From: Nitrosomonas sp.
GTDB lineage: Bacteria; Pseudomonadota; Gammaproteobacteria; Burkholderiales; Nitrosomonadaceae
Reading direction: 5' to 3'
Length of the DNA stretch: 64,000 bases
Assembly: GCF_020852615.1 (NCBI RefSeq)
Contig: NZ_JADZAJ010000041.1
Location: 1-64,000 of the forward strand
Made by a program: the position numbers and the translations under genes. The notes under the pieces are model-generated. The model ran no database searches, was not told the origin of the DNA, and saw only the letters and a list, made by a program, of their open reading frames with translations. Within the stretch, counting starts at the first letter, position 1. Each line of letters begins with the position of its first letter. Below are positions 36,120 through 46,671 of this stretch, in pieces.

Positions 36120-36983
36120 ATGTCAGCTGAGGTTCGTACTGATCAGGCAACCCGTTCCGGGGCAGGTGAGCATGCCAAAATAAAGGTGGCAGCTGTTCAG
36201 ATGGCTTCTGGTCCGAGTGTTTCAGCCAATCTTGAAGAGGCTTTTCGTCTGATTGAGGAGGCGGCTGCCAGGCAGGCCAGGCTGGTGGTGCTGCCGGAAT
36301 ATTTCTGTATTATGGGAATGAAGGATACGGACAAGCTGGCGGTACGTGAAAATCCCGGTGAAGGGGAAGTTCAGAATTTCTTGAGTGAAACAGCCAGGCG
36401 ATTCGGTATCTGGCTGGTGGGCGGATCAGTACCGCTGGTTTCGCCGGTATCAAACAAGGTTTATAACAGCTGCCTGGTTTACGATGAGCACGGCCAGCAG
36501 GTGGCACGCTACGATAAGATCCACCTGTTTGGGTTATCGATGGGTAACGAGAATTTTGCGGAAGAAAAGACCATCGATGCAGGTAACCGGGTGGTTGCAC
36601 TTGATTCGCCTTTCGGGCGGATGGGACTTTCGATCTGTTACGATCTGCGTTTCCCGGAGCTTTACCGTATGATGGGTAAAGTTGATATCATTCTGGCACC
36701 CGCTGCATTCACTGCGATTACCGGTAAAGCACATTGGGAGACGCTGATTCGGGCGCGTGCTATTGAGAATCAGGCTTATCTGGTTGCGCCTGCACAGGGA
36801 GGGTTTCATGTGAACGGACGGGAGACCAATGGCGACAGTATGATTGTTGACCCGTGGGGTGTTGTTATCGATCGTCTGCCACGCGGATCCGGTGTGGTCG
36901 TTGCTGAAATTGACCGCAGTTATCAGCTAAGTGTACGGGCGAGTTTGCCGGCTCTGGAACATCGTTGCCTGCTCGCCTGTTAA
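36120..36983 (+). CDS. Carbon-nitrogen hydrolase (Nit1/NitFhit-like amidase)
   Basis: A 287-residue nitrilase-superfamily hydrolase. The catalytic triad is visible as Glu in VVLPEYF, Lys in RYDKIHLF and Cys in SICYDLRFPELY. The family also has GLSMGNENFAEE. The closest group is the Nit1-like omega-amidase/deaminated-glutathione amidase branch, which repairs deaminated metabolites. The first ~20 residues (SAEVRTDQATRSGAGEHA) are an extension before the usual IKVAAVQM start. It lies between yhdP-like and tldD, a frequent betaproteobacterial order. Confidence 0.92.
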   Translation: MSAEVRTDQATRSGAGEHAKIKVAAVQMASGPSVSANLEEAFRLIEEAAARQARLVVLPEYFCIMGMKDTDKLAVRENPGEGEVQNFLSETARRFGIWLVGGSVPLVSPVSNKVYNSCLVYDEHGQQVARYDKIHLFGLSMGNENFAEEKTIDAGNRVVALDSPFGRMGLSICYDLRFPELYRMMGKVDIILAPAAFTAITGKAHWETLIRARAIENQAYLVAPAQGGFHVNGRETNGDSMIVDPWGVVIDRLPRGSGVVVAEIDRSYQLSVRASLPALEHRCLLAC

Positions 36984-37028
36984 GTGAACCCTGCATCTAA
37001 TTTTGATGCTATTTTGATTTTTCTGCAG

Positions 37029-37078
37029 ACAGGCCGCTGTTGTTCAACTCAGCAGCGGCCTGTTTATTGATTTTTTAT
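37029..37078 (+). terminator. Intrinsic terminator after the amidase gene
   Basis: ACAGGCCGCT and AGCGGCCTGT form a ten-base-pair GC-rich stem around a 15-base loop, followed by TTATTGATTTTTT. It sits between the amidase stop (36983) and tldD (37095), so tldD probably has its own promoter or relies on read-through. Confidence 0.8.
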
Positions 37079-37094
37079 TAAGTGTATCTCCGGA

Positions 37095-38546
37095 ATGATG
37101 GATTCATTTGCGATTGCCGATCAGTATTTACTGGCCCCTTATGAGCTGAACACGGACAGGCTGCAGGATGTGTTCGGGCATATTCACTCTCATCAGATTG
37201 ATTATGCGGATATTTATTTTCAGTACAGCCGGTCGGAGGGCTGGGTGCTGGAAGAAGGTATCGTTAAATCAGGCAGCTTTAATATCGATCAGGGAGTTGG
37301 GGTGCGTGCAGTCAGTGGTGAAAAAACCGCTTTTGCCTACTCGGACGATATCAGTAATCAGGCGCTGATTTCTGCTGCCCGTGCAACGCGTGCGATTGCT
37401 GCTCAAGGCGGTGGAGCACAGGCACATATCACGAAGTTATCGGGAAATACTGCCAGACAGGCTTTATATTATCCCTCTCTGGATCCCGTTGCACTTTGCG
37501 GGGATGCTGACAAGATCAGCATGCTCGAACGGCTGGAGGGGTTTGCACGTGCACTGGATAAACGGGTTATTCAGGTTATGGCTTCGCTGTCAGGGGAGTA
37601 CGAGGTTGTGATGGTGGTGCGCAGTGACGGGCTGCTTGCCTCCGATGTACGGCCACTGGTACGGGTATCGCTCCAAGTGATTGTTGAAGAAAATGGCCTG
37701 CGGGAGCAGGGAGTCTCTGGCGGGGGCGGGCGTTTCGGTTACGCCTATTTCACTGATGCTGTATTGCAGGATTATGCTCAGAAAGCAGTTCGCCAGGCAC
37801 TGGCGAATCTGGCTGCAAAACCGGCACCTGCGGGAAGTATGACAGTTGTGCTGGGTAGTGGCTGGCCGGGTATTTTGCTGCACGAGGCAATTGGGCATGG
37901 CCTTGAAGCCGATTTCAACCGGAAAGGAAGCTCGGCTTTTTCCGGCCGGATCGGTGAACGGGTGGCGGCGCCAGGCGTGACAGTGGTTGACGACGGTACG
38001 ATACGTGATCGCCGCGGATCACTGAATATGGATGATGAAGGTAACCCGACGCAATGCACTATGCTGATTGAGGATGGCATACTCAGAGGCTATCTGCAGG
38101 ACAGTCTGAATGCCAGGCTGATGAACCAGCCGGTTACCGGTAACGGCAGGCGTGAATCATTTGCACATATCCCCATGCCGCGCATGACCAATACCTGTAT
38201 GTTAAATGGTGACAGAGATCCGGAGGAAATCATCGCTTCCGTCAAACAGGGTTTGTACGCGGTCAATTTTGGTGGCGGGCAGGTTGATATCACCAGTGGC
38301 AAATTCGTATTCTCTGCTGCGGAAGCCTATATGATTGAAAATGGTAAAATCACCTATCCGGTAAAAGGGGCTACCCTGATTGGTAACGGGCCGGACGTAC
38401 TGACTCGTGTTTCCATGATTGGTAACGATCTGGCGCTGGATCCCGGTGTCGGTACCTGTGGCAAGGAAGGGCAGAGTGTACCGGTAGGGGTTGGGCAGCC
38501 GACTTTGCGGATTGATGGTTTGACGGTTGGAGGAACGAACGGGTAG
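37095..38546 (+). CDS. tldD: TldD metalloprotease subunit
   Basis: A 483-residue protein of the TldD/PmbA family. With TldE it forms a heterodimer that cleaves unfolded peptides, including microcin B17 leader and CcdA. The zinc motif HEAIGHGLEAD is at about 264-274 and the ligand-bearing C-terminal domain is complete, including DPGVGTCGKEGQSVPVGVGQ. The N-terminal half has DYADIYFQYSRSEGWVLEEG. tldE/pmbA is not in the window. Met1 and Met2 (37095/37098) are equally possible starts. Confidence 0.96.
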   Translation: MMDSFAIADQYLLAPYELNTDRLQDVFGHIHSHQIDYADIYFQYSRSEGWVLEEGIVKSGSFNIDQGVGVRAVSGEKTAFAYSDDISNQALISAARATRAIAAQGGGAQAHITKLSGNTARQALYYPSLDPVALCGDADKISMLERLEGFARALDKRVIQVMASLSGEYEVVMVVRSDGLLASDVRPLVRVSLQVIVEENGLREQGVSGGGGRFGYAYFTDAVLQDYAQKAVRQALANLAAKPAPAGSMTVVLGSGWPGILLHEAIGHGLEADFNRKGSSAFSGRIGERVAAPGVTVVDDGTIRDRRGSLNMDDEGNPTQCTMLIEDGILRGYLQDSLNARLMNQPVTGNGRRESFAHIPMPRMTNTCMLNGDRDPEEIIASVKQGLYAVNFGGGQVDITSGKFVFSAAEAYMIENGKITYPVKGATLIGNGPDVLTRVSMIGNDLALDPGVGTCGKEGQSVPVGVGQPTLRIDGLTVGGTNG

Positions 38547-38869
38547 TCCCCGTATACCGGGCCTGGTCAGAACCACTCTGGGTGTGCTGAGATATTTACG
38601 GGAAGTAAATCTGTAATCCTAGTAACATATAGCGGGTGTTGGCCAGCTCGTGCCCTGTATTTTTCGCGGCTGATAAAGAAGATATAAGATGGGTTCCCTC
38701 TTCGGTTAATCGAATGATGGCTGCTCATTTTTTCTTTCAGGAAGCTGGAAGTTCCGGGTGCGGGGTGTTTTCTATTTTCCGGCTTTGTAATTGACAATCA
38801 ATACAAGGCAAATACTGATTCTAACGACAAGATGAAGAAAGATTATTTTGCATCTGAGGATTCCCTGGC
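38547..38869 (+). promoter_or_regulatory. Leader/promoter region of the ilvBNC operon
   Basis: This 323-base gap contains no convincing gene. A TTGACA hexamer at 38791-38796 lies 74 bases before the ilvB ATG, followed at 16-17 bases by a poor -10 (TACTGA/ACTGAT). Near 38586 GTGCTGAGA is followed by a small hairpin (ATTTAC/GTAAAT). I see no run of Ile, Val or Leu codons that would mark a classical ilv attenuator. Confidence 0.35.
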
Positions 38870-40573
38870 ATGAGTACTGAACTGACAGGTGCTGAAATTA
38901 CGATACGCTGTCTGCAGGAAGAAGGCGTAACCCACATCTTTGGTTATCCCGGTGGTGCCGTATTGTTTCTGTACGACGAATTGTTCAAACAGGATAAAGT
39001 CAAGCATATTCTGGTTCGTCATGAACAGGCTGCTCTCCATGCGGCAGATGGTTACGCGCGCTCCAGCAATAAAGTTGGCGTGGCACTGGTAACATCCGGC
39101 CCGGGGGTAACCAATGCGATAACAGGCATTGCTACCGCCTACATGGATTCAATTCCCATGGTAATCATCAGCGGGCAGGTACCTACTGCTGCCATCGGAC
39201 AGGATGCTTTCCAGGAAGTGGATACAGTAGGAATTACACGCCCCTGCGTTAAACATAATTTTCTGGTAAAAGATATATCGGAGCTGGCGACAACCATCAA
39301 AAAGGCTTTTTATATTGCATCAACTGGTCGCCCGGGGCCTGTGCTGGTGGATATTCCTAAAGATGTGACTCAGCAAAAAACGGAATTTCACTACCCTAAC
39401 AGTGTTTCTTTGCGTTCCTATTCGCCAGTAACCAGCGGCGATTTTCAGCAGATCAAGAAAGCTGCCCAGATGATCCTGGAAGCCAAGCGGCCCATGGTTT
39501 ATTCTGGTGGCGGGGTGATTCTGGATAATGCTGCGCCGGAATTGACAGAGTTTGTGCGGATGCTGGATTTTCCCTGTACCAGTACGCTTATGGGGCTGGG
39601 AGGCTATCCGGCAACAGATCGGCAGTTTGTCGGTATGTTAGGTATGCATGGCACCTATGAAGCTAATATGGCGATGCAGTACTGCGATGTGCTGATCGCA
39701 GTGGGTGCCCGTTTTGATGATCGTGTCATTGGCAACCCTAAACATTTTTACAGCGAAGAACGGAAGATTATCCATATTGATATAGATCCATCGTCGATTT
39801 CCAAACGTGTCAAAGTGGATGTGCCGATTGTTGGCAGTGTGTCTGCCGTATTAAAGGAACTGATTGCTCAGTTGAAGGCTGGAAGAGAAGCAGCTGATGC
39901 GCATGCCATGTGTAAATGGTGGGAACAGATTGAGTTATGGCGAGCGCGGGATTGTCTGAGATACGATCGTGCAGCCAGCGTTATCAAACCGCAGCTGGTA
40001 GTGGAGAAACTATATGAAATAACTGGCGGGGATGCATTTATCACATCCGATGTCGGTCAGCACCAAATGTGGGCGGCACAGTTTTATAAATTTGATAAGC
40101 CGCGCCGCTGGATCAATTCTGGTGGCCTGGGTACGATGGGGTTTGGTCTGCCATCTGCCATGGGGGTGCAGATAGCCAATCCAGGCAGCACGGTTGCCTG
40201 CATTACCGGAGAAGCGAGTATCCAGATGTGTATCCAGGAGCTGTCCACCTGCAGGCAGTATCATTTGCCCATCAAGATTATTAATTTGAATAACCGCTAC
40301 ATGGGGATGGTACGGCAATGGCAGGAATTTTTTCATGGCAACCGTTACGCTGAATCCTACATGGATGCGCTGCCTGATTTTGTCAAACTGGCCGAAAGCT
40401 ATGGACATGTCGGGATGCGGATTGATAAGCCGGAAGATATTGATGGCGCTTTAAGAGAAGCTTTTAAACTGGATAAACAGCTGGTATTTATGGATTTCAT
40501 TACGGACCAAACCGAAAATGTTTTTCCAATGGTGCCTGGTGGTAAGGGTTTATCCGAGATGATCCTGGTATAA
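38870..40573 (+). CDS. ilvB: Acetolactate synthase, large (catalytic) subunit
   Basis: A 567-residue ThDP-dependent enzyme making acetolactate and acetohydroxybutyrate for Val, Leu and Ile. The N-terminal Pyr domain has HIFGYPGGAVLFLYDEL and the catalytic Glu in VRHEQAALHAADGYAR. The FAD-binding middle domain contains GARFDDRV. The C-terminal PP domain holds the ThDP motif with GEASIQMCIQEL and NNRYMGMVRQWQEFF. It is followed four bases later by the regulatory subunit. Confidence 0.97.
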   Translation: MSTELTGAEITIRCLQEEGVTHIFGYPGGAVLFLYDELFKQDKVKHILVRHEQAALHAADGYARSSNKVGVALVTSGPGVTNAITGIATAYMDSIPMVIISGQVPTAAIGQDAFQEVDTVGITRPCVKHNFLVKDISELATTIKKAFYIASTGRPGPVLVDIPKDVTQQKTEFHYPNSVSLRSYSPVTSGDFQQIKKAAQMILEAKRPMVYSGGGVILDNAAPELTEFVRMLDFPCTSTLMGLGGYPATDRQFVGMLGMHGTYEANMAMQYCDVLIAVGARFDDRVIGNPKHFYSEERKIIHIDIDPSSISKRVKVDVPIVGSVSAVLKELIAQLKAGREAADAHAMCKWWEQIELWRARDCLRYDRAASVIKPQLVVEKLYEITGGDAFITSDVGQHQMWAAQFYKFDKPRRWINSGGLGTMGFGLPSAMGVQIANPGSTVACITGEASIQMCIQELSTCRQYHLPIKIINLNNRYMGMVRQWQEFFHGNRYAESYMDALPDFVKLAESYGHVGMRIDKPEDIDGALREAFKLDKQLVFMDFITDQTENVFPMVPGGKGLSEMILV

Positions 40574-40577
40574 CGGT

Positions 40578-41069
40578 ATGCGACACATAATTTCTTTGTT
40601 AATGGAAAACGAGGCAGGTGCTTTGTCGCGAGTGGCGGGCCTGTTTTCTGCTCGTGGTTACAATATTGAGTCCCTGTCCGTTGCTCCGACAGAAGATCCG
40701 ACACTATCCCGTATGACGCTGGTTACTAACGGGCCGGATGAAATCGTTGAACAGATTACCAAACAGCTCAACAAGCTGATTGAAGTTGTCAAACTGGTTG
40801 ATTTGGTTGATGAGGGTTACGTTGAACGTGAGCTTATGCTGGTAAAGGTAAGAGCAGTGGGTGAAGATCGCGAAGAATTGAAGCGGCTTACTGATATATT
40901 TCGAGGCAATATCATTGATGTTACCGATAAAATCTACACTATCGAGCTTACCGGAACCCGGTCAAAACTGGATGGATTTTTGCAGGCAATAGATCATAAC
41001 CTGATTCTGGAAATAGCCAGAACGGGGGTTTCGGGTCTCAGCCGCGGAGAGCGGATTTTAAAGTTGTAA
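40578..41069 (+). CDS. ilvN: Acetolactate synthase, small (regulatory) subunit
   Basis: A 163-residue regulatory subunit with an N-terminal ACT domain (LLMENEAGALSRVAGLFSARGYNIESL) that binds valine for feedback inhibition. A C-terminal ferredoxin-like ALS_ss_C domain follows, with RELMLVKV and IDVTDKIYTIELTG. It resembles IlvH in length. It begins four bases after ilvB. Confidence 0.96.
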   Translation: MRHIISLLMENEAGALSRVAGLFSARGYNIESLSVAPTEDPTLSRMTLVTNGPDEIVEQITKQLNKLIEVVKLVDLVDEGYVERELMLVKVRAVGEDREELKRLTDIFRGNIIDVTDKIYTIELTGTRSKLDGFLQAIDHNLILEIARTGVSGLSRGERILKL

Positions 41070-41087
41070 ATTTTTACCGGAATCTGA

Positions 41088-42176
<1,089 letters not shown>

Positions 42177-42180
42177 GCGT

Positions 42181-42831
42181 ATGTCGACTTCCTACTATCC
42201 GCATCCGGTTATTGCGCGTGAAGGTTGGCCCTTTATTACTGGCGCGTTTGTTACGGCATTACTGGTGCAGTATCTGGCAGACTGGCAATGGGCACTGCCA
42301 TTCTGGTTGATTGCACTGTTTATTCTGCAGTTTTTTCGTGATCCTTCACGGGTGATTCCCGATCTTGCCGGGGCTGTACTTGCTCCGGCTGATGGGCGAA
42401 TTGTTGCCGTAGATCAGGTCCGGGACCCGTTTCTTTCACGTGAAGCACTGAAAATCAGTGTTTTCATGAATATCTTTAACGTACACTCAAACCGAAGCCC
42501 GGTGGATGGTGAAATACGTAATAAATGGTACTTTCCCGGGAGTTTTCTTAATGCAAGCCTGCCCAAAGCTTCGCTGGAGAATGAACGAAATGCCTTGTGG
42601 ATCAGGGCTGATGGCGGACAGGATGTGATTTGTGTGCAAATAGCAGGCCTGGTTGCAAAACGGATTGTCTGTCATGCCCGGTCCGGAGAGCACCTTGCCC
42701 GTGGGCAGCGTTTCGGCTTCATTCGTTTTGGTTCACGGGTGGATGTCTATCTTCCGCTGGGAACAAAGGTTAATGTCAGAATTGGAGATAAGGTTCGTGC
42801 TACCGAAACAGTACTGGCGGAATTTCACTGA
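42181..42831 (+). CDS. psd: Phosphatidylserine decarboxylase (short, self-cleaving)
   Basis: A 216-residue proenzyme of the short PSD-A type. It cleaves itself between Gly and Ser in [13 protein letters not shown] near the C-terminus to generate the pyruvoyl group. An N-terminal membrane segment ([17 protein letters not shown]) and [17 protein letters not shown] are as expected. It makes phosphatidylethanolamine from the phosphatidylserine formed by pssA, which follows 29 bases later. It starts four bases after ilvC. Confidence 0.95.
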   Translation: MSTSYYPHPVIAREGWPFITGAFVTALLVQYLADWQWALPFWLIALFILQFFRDPSRVIPDLAGAVLAPADGRIVAVDQVRDPFLSREALKISVFMNIFNVHSNRSPVDGEIRNKWYFPGSFLNASLPKASLENERNALWIRADGGQDVICVQIAGLVAKRIVCHARSGEHLARGQRFGFIRFGSRVDVYLPLGTKVNVRIGDKVRATETVLAEFH

Positions 42832-42860
42832 CATTTTTAGACTGGAATCCATTTTCATTT

Positions 42861-43640
42861 ATGCGGGAATCTGATTCAGAACGAATATCGGTTGTAAAGC
42901 TGCGATGGAAAAGACGGGGGATATATCTGCTACCCAATCTTTTTACCACCGCAGCGTTGTTCTCCGGTTTTTATGCGATTGTGCAGGCTATGAACGGCCA
43001 TTACGAGCATTCCACTATTGCTGTTTTTGTGGCTATGGTATTTGATGGCCTGGATGGCCGGGTAGCCCGTCTGACACATACGCAAAGTGAATTTGGTGCA
43101 GAGTACGACAGTTTGTCCGATATGGTTTCATTCGGGACAGCGCCCGCGCTGATCGTATATGAATGGGCGCTGAAAGATCTGGGAAAACTGGGCTGGATTG
43201 CCGCATTCATTTATTGTGCTTGTGCTGCATTGCGACTGGCTCGTTTCAATGTCACTGTTGAAGTGATTGATAAGCGATTTTTTCAGGGGTTACCCAGCCC
43301 GGCTGCGGCTGCTTTGATTGCCGGGGTGATCTGGGTAGCGCTGGATTTTCAGGTGGCCGCTGCCAATATAGCCTGGCTGGCCTGGTTAATGACGTTATTT
43401 GCCGGATTGACTATGGTAACCAATATTCCGTATTACAGCGGCAAGGAAATCAACCTGCAAAAGAAAGCTTCTTTTTTTGTGGTTGTGTTACTGCTTTTGT
43501 TTATTTTTGTACTGATTCCAAGCCACCCCCCGCTGGTATTGTTCGGAATTTTTTTATCCTATGCCTTATCCGGGTACGGTATGAAAATCTGGCGGTTCTA
43601 CAAGAATAGAAAACGCAGTGAAATCCGTAAAGAATCTTGA
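42861..43640 (+). CDS. pssA: CDP-diacylglycerol-serine O-phosphatidyltransferase
   Basis: A 259-residue integral membrane enzyme with the CDP-alcohol phosphotransferase motif DGLDGRVARLTHTQSEFGAE then YDSLSD, whose aspartates hold the metals. Six or so hydrophobic helices follow. It supplies phosphatidylserine to the preceding decarboxylase. The psd-pssA pair inside the ilv-leu cluster is a conserved betaproteobacterial arrangement. Confidence 0.95.
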   Translation: MRESDSERISVVKLRWKRRGIYLLPNLFTTAALFSGFYAIVQAMNGHYEHSTIAVFVAMVFDGLDGRVARLTHTQSEFGAEYDSLSDMVSFGTAPALIVYEWALKDLGKLGWIAAFIYCACAALRLARFNVTVEVIDKRFFQGLPSPAAAALIAGVIWVALDFQVAAANIAWLAWLMTLFAGLTMVTNIPYYSGKEINLQKKASFFVVVLLLLFIFVLIPSHPPLVLFGIFLSYALSGYGMKIWRFYKNRKRSEIRKES

Positions 43641-43687
43641 ATATCTGCCGGTTGCGCAATGAAGGTAAACACTTTATATTTGCCGGC

Positions 43688-43783
43688 ATGATGCAATTTA
43701 CTGAAACTGTCTTCTCCTTCCATTCTTTCTACTCGGCAGCCCTGTTGTTTTTGACTGTTCGACTGCTGCGCCTTGCGCGCTAA
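43688..43783 (+). CDS. Candidate leader peptide upstream of leuA
   Basis: A 31-residue frame starting MMQFTETVFSFHSFYSAALL and ending FLTVRLLRLAR, 93 bases before leuA. The C-terminal half has six Leu codons of 13 (CTG, TTG, TTG, CTG, CTG, CTT). Downstream, GGCTG and CAGCC (43821-43836) can form a hairpin, and the same GGCTG could pair with CAGCC at 43737-43741 inside the leader. That is the logic of transcription attenuation, but a T-rich terminator is not evident. The call depends on codon content and position only. Confidence 0.45.
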   Translation: MMQFTETVFSFHSFYSAALLFLTVRLLRLAR

Positions 43784-43876
43784 TATTTCAATTATTTCTC
43801 AATCTGTCTTGAAGTATAAAGGCTGACATAACAGCCGACCGTCCTGATTCAGTCAAAATAATAGTGGAGTGGAACA

Positions 43877-45409
43877 ATGAAAGAGCGTCTGGTTATTTTT
43901 GATACAACGTTGCGTGACGGGGAGCAAAGCCCTGGTGCCTCCATGACTATGGAGGAAAAAGTGCGTATTGCCAGGCAGCTGGAGCGCATGGGAGTGGATG
44001 TGATCGAGGCTGGTTTCCCGGCGGCATCAAAGGGAGATTTTGAAGCAGTCAGGGCAGTGGCAGAGGTGGTGAGCAACAGCACGGTATGTGGACTTGCCCG
44101 TGCCATCGAGGCCGATATCAATCGTGCCGGCGAGGCTTTGCAGGTGAATCAGAATGTGCGTATCCATACCTTTATCGCCACTTCCCCGATTCATATGAAA
44201 AATAAGTTGCGCATGTCACCTGAGCAGGTGATTGAGCAGGCGGTAAAGGCAGTGAAGTGGGCGCAGCAATATACAGATAACGTTGAATTTTCTCCTGAAG
44301 ATGCCGGCCGGTCAGAGATTGATTTTCTTTGCCAGGTACTGGAAGCTGTGATCGATGCAGGTGCGCGGACGCTGAATATTCCGGATACAGTGGGATACAC
44401 CATGCCGGACCAGTTTGGTGCGCTGATCCGCACACTGCGTGAACGTATTCCCAACTCTGACAAAGCCGTTTTCTCAGTTCATTGTCATAATGATCTTGGT
44501 CTGGCAGTGGCCAACTCACTGTCTGCCGTTATGAATGGTGCGCGTCAGGTGGAATGTACGATTAATGGTTTGGGCGAACGCGCCGGTAATGCTGCACTGG
44601 AAGAAATTGTAATGGCAGTACGTACCCGGCAGGATTATTTCCCGTGTGATACACGTATTGATACCACGCAGATCGTACCCTCCAGCAAGCTGGTGTCGGG
44701 GATTACCGGGTTTCCGGTACAGCCTAACAAGGCGATTGTCGGTGCCAATGCGTTTGCACATGAATCAGGTATTCATCAGGATGGCGTACTTAAGCATCGT
44801 GAAACCTATGAAATTATGCGTGCTGAAGATGTGGGCTGGGGGGCAAATAAGCTGCTGCTGGGTAAACATTCCGGCCGGAATGCGTTTCGCAGTCGCTTGA
44901 AAGATCTGGGAATCGAATTGGAATCAGAAGAGAAACTGAATGCCATGTTTATGCGCTTCAAGGATCTCGCGGATAAAAAGCACGAGATCTTTGATGAAGA
45001 TCTGCATGCGCTTGTTTCAGATGAGGCTCAGGTTCCCGAGGAATATTATCGCCTGTTATCACTGGCTGCACGCAGCGAAACAGGAGAAATGCCATTTGCC
45101 CGGGTGGTGATTGCTATAGGCAACAGCGAACAGCAGGCTGAATCAGAGGGGAGTGGCCCGGTGGATGCAGCATTTCGTGCTATCGAGAAAATATTGGACA
45201 GCAGGGCAGAACTGCAGCTGTACTCTGTTAACAATATCACCAGCGGGACAGATGCCCAGGGTGAAGTGACAGTCCGCCTGCAGAAAGCCGGGCGTATCGT
45301 CAATGGGCATGGGGCCGATACGGATATCATTACAGCTTCGGCCAAGGCTTATCTGAGTGCCTGCAATAAACTGCACTCCAGCCTGGAACGGACGCATCCA
45401 CAGGTTTAA
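43877..45409 (+). CDS. leuA: 2-Isopropylmalate synthase
   Basis: A 510-residue enzyme for the first step of leucine synthesis, condensing acetyl-CoA with 2-oxoisovalerate. The catalytic TIM barrel opens with [17 protein letters not shown] and has the metal motif [16 protein letters not shown] and [14 protein letters not shown]. The C-terminal LeuA dimer domain binds leucine for feedback control. GGAG lies before the ATG, and the Leu-rich leader frame lies upstream. Confidence 0.97.
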   Translation: MKERLVIFDTTLRDGEQSPGASMTMEEKVRIARQLERMGVDVIEAGFPAASKGDFEAVRAVAEVVSNSTVCGLARAIEADINRAGEALQVNQNVRIHTFIATSPIHMKNKLRMSPEQVIEQAVKAVKWAQQYTDNVEFSPEDAGRSEIDFLCQVLEAVIDAGARTLNIPDTVGYTMPDQFGALIRTLRERIPNSDKAVFSVHCHNDLGLAVANSLSAVMNGARQVECTINGLGERAGNAALEEIVMAVRTRQDYFPCDTRIDTTQIVPSSKLVSGITGFPVQPNKAIVGANAFAHESGIHQDGVLKHRETYEIMRAEDVGWGANKLLLGKHSGRNAFRSRLKDLGIELESEEKLNAMFMRFKDLADKKHEIFDEDLHALVSDEAQVPEEYYRLLSLAARSETGEMPFARVVIAIGNSEQQAESEGSGPVDAAFRAIEKILDSRAELQLYSVNNITSGTDAQGEVTVRLQKAGRIVNGHGADTDIITASAKAYLSACNKLHSSLERTHPQV

Positions 45410-45415
45410 GAATAA

Positions 45416-46012
45416 ATGGGTACTTTTAAGAATCCGGCCGTGCAGAGTGTGGCAGATAAATGCAGCAGTGAATATCATGCAACACAACACCATGATTTAT
45501 CTGCAGAACCCGCTGTTAGAGGTACCCGCACAATCATTGGCATAATTCAGCAGAAGTGTGTTGTTTTTTCTCTGGTATTTGCTGTTTTATGCCTGTTTGC
45601 TCAGGGGGCTGAAGCCTACGATTTCAGTTTCGAAGATAGCACAGGTAAAACTCACACTTTATCCGGCTATAAAGGAAAGTGGGTACTGATCAATTTCTGG
45701 GCGACATGGTGCCCGCCCTGTTTGAGGGAAATTCCGGACCTGTCTGAACTGTCCAGGGAAAGAAACGATATTGTTATCATCGGTATTGCCATGGAATACG
45801 ATGATGCACGGGATGTTCTGAAGTTTGTGGATAAGATGACAATTCCTTATCCGGTTGTACTGGGTGACAGAGCCTCGGTTGCTCAGCTCGGCGATGAGAT
45901 CTCACTGCTGCCAAGTACGTACCTATATGACCCTCAAGGTAGGCCGGCTGCCAGAAAAATCGGTCTGATTACGCGTACCGAAATTGAGAATTTTATTGGA
46001 AAGGCCCGCTGA
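45416..46012 (+). CDS. TlpA-like periplasmic thioredoxin
   Basis: A 198-residue thioredoxin-fold protein anchored or exported by a hydrophobic stretch at about 48-67 (VVFSLVFAVLCLFAQGAEA). The redox motif WCPPC sits in NFWATWCPPCLREIPDL, and cis-Pro lies in SLLPSTYLYD. Members of the family reduce apocytochrome or target disulfides in the periplasm. The 45-residue polar region before the hydrophobic segment is unusual and no later start codon is obvious; either it is a cytoplasmic tail or the true start differs. It begins six bases after leuA. Confidence 0.85.
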   Translation: MGTFKNPAVQSVADKCSSEYHATQHHDLSAEPAVRGTRTIIGIIQQKCVVFSLVFAVLCLFAQGAEAYDFSFEDSTGKTHTLSGYKGKWVLINFWATWCPPCLREIPDLSELSRERNDIVIIGIAMEYDDARDVLKFVDKMTIPYPVVLGDRASVAQLGDEISLLPSTYLYDPQGRPAARKIGLITRTEIENFIGKAR

Positions 46013-46074
46013 AATAATATCAGTCAGTGTTATCAGCCTGGATTACCAGTCAGTATCACCCGTAAATCTTACAG

Positions 46075-46671
46075 TTACTTTGCAGCAACCTGGTAAACCC
46101 AGTTGCGTCGCCAGGCATTGAATATCAGGTTGGGATACTCGGCTTTCCCCAGGCTGCCGTTGTATCTGCCCAGTGCTCTGAAATAATCACCTTGCTCCAG
46201 ATCAAGGTAGTGGCGCAGAATCGTACAGCCATAACGCAAATTGACACGCAGATGAAACAGATTGTGTTCCGGATTGCCGATCATATCCACCCAGAACGGC
46301 ATCACCTGCATAAACCCGCGCGCGCCCGCAGAAGAAACAGCATATTTTCTAAAGTTGCTTTCCACCTGAATGATGCTCAGTACCAGTTCAGGGTCAAGCC
46401 CGGCGCGGGTGGCTTCGTAGTGAACAGTAATCAGGAACGCCCTGCGCTCTTCCATATTCGGGATCCGTTTTTCCAGACGTTCTGCCATACTGTCCAGCCA
46501 GTCTCTGGCTTCAGGTCCCGGAAGGGTGACAAGCATGGGTACGGCCCGGTCGCTGACAGAACGTTGCAGCACAGTGCGGGTGCTGGCCGATAGTGGCTCA
46601 TAAACCTGTGCGCCAGCTGTAACTGTGCCTGGAATGATTAAAAATAATAATGAATATATCAGTCGCCACAT
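46075..46671 (-). CDS. Lytic transglycosylase (SLT domain)
   Basis: A 198-residue exported transglycosylase that cleaves peptidoglycan to 1,6-anhydromuropeptides. A signal peptide (about 1-19) precedes a GH23 core. The catalytic Glu lies in [20 protein letters not shown], followed by FMQVMPFW and ALGRYNGS. Its start lies within the end of proS (13-base overlap), so the two are probably cotranscribed. Confidence 0.92.
   Translation of the reverse strand: MWRLIYSLLFLIIPGTVTAGAQVYEPLSASTRTVLQRSVSDRAVPMLVTLPGPEARDWLDSMAERLEKRIPNMEERRAFLITVHYEATRAGLDPELVLSIIQVESNFRKYAVSSAGARGFMQVMPFWVDMIGNPEHNLFHLRVNLRYGCTILRHYLDLEQGDYFRALGRYNGSLGKAEYPNLIFNAWRRNWVYQVAAK

Noticed and set aside
38575-38650. TPP-riboswitch-like words (GGGTG, GCTGAGA, later TAGCG) upstream of ilvB, whose enzyme uses ThDP
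   Set aside because: The P3 hairpin before CTGAGA and the ACCC/GAACCTGAT core are missing, so the aptamer cannot form; resemblance is limited to short words.
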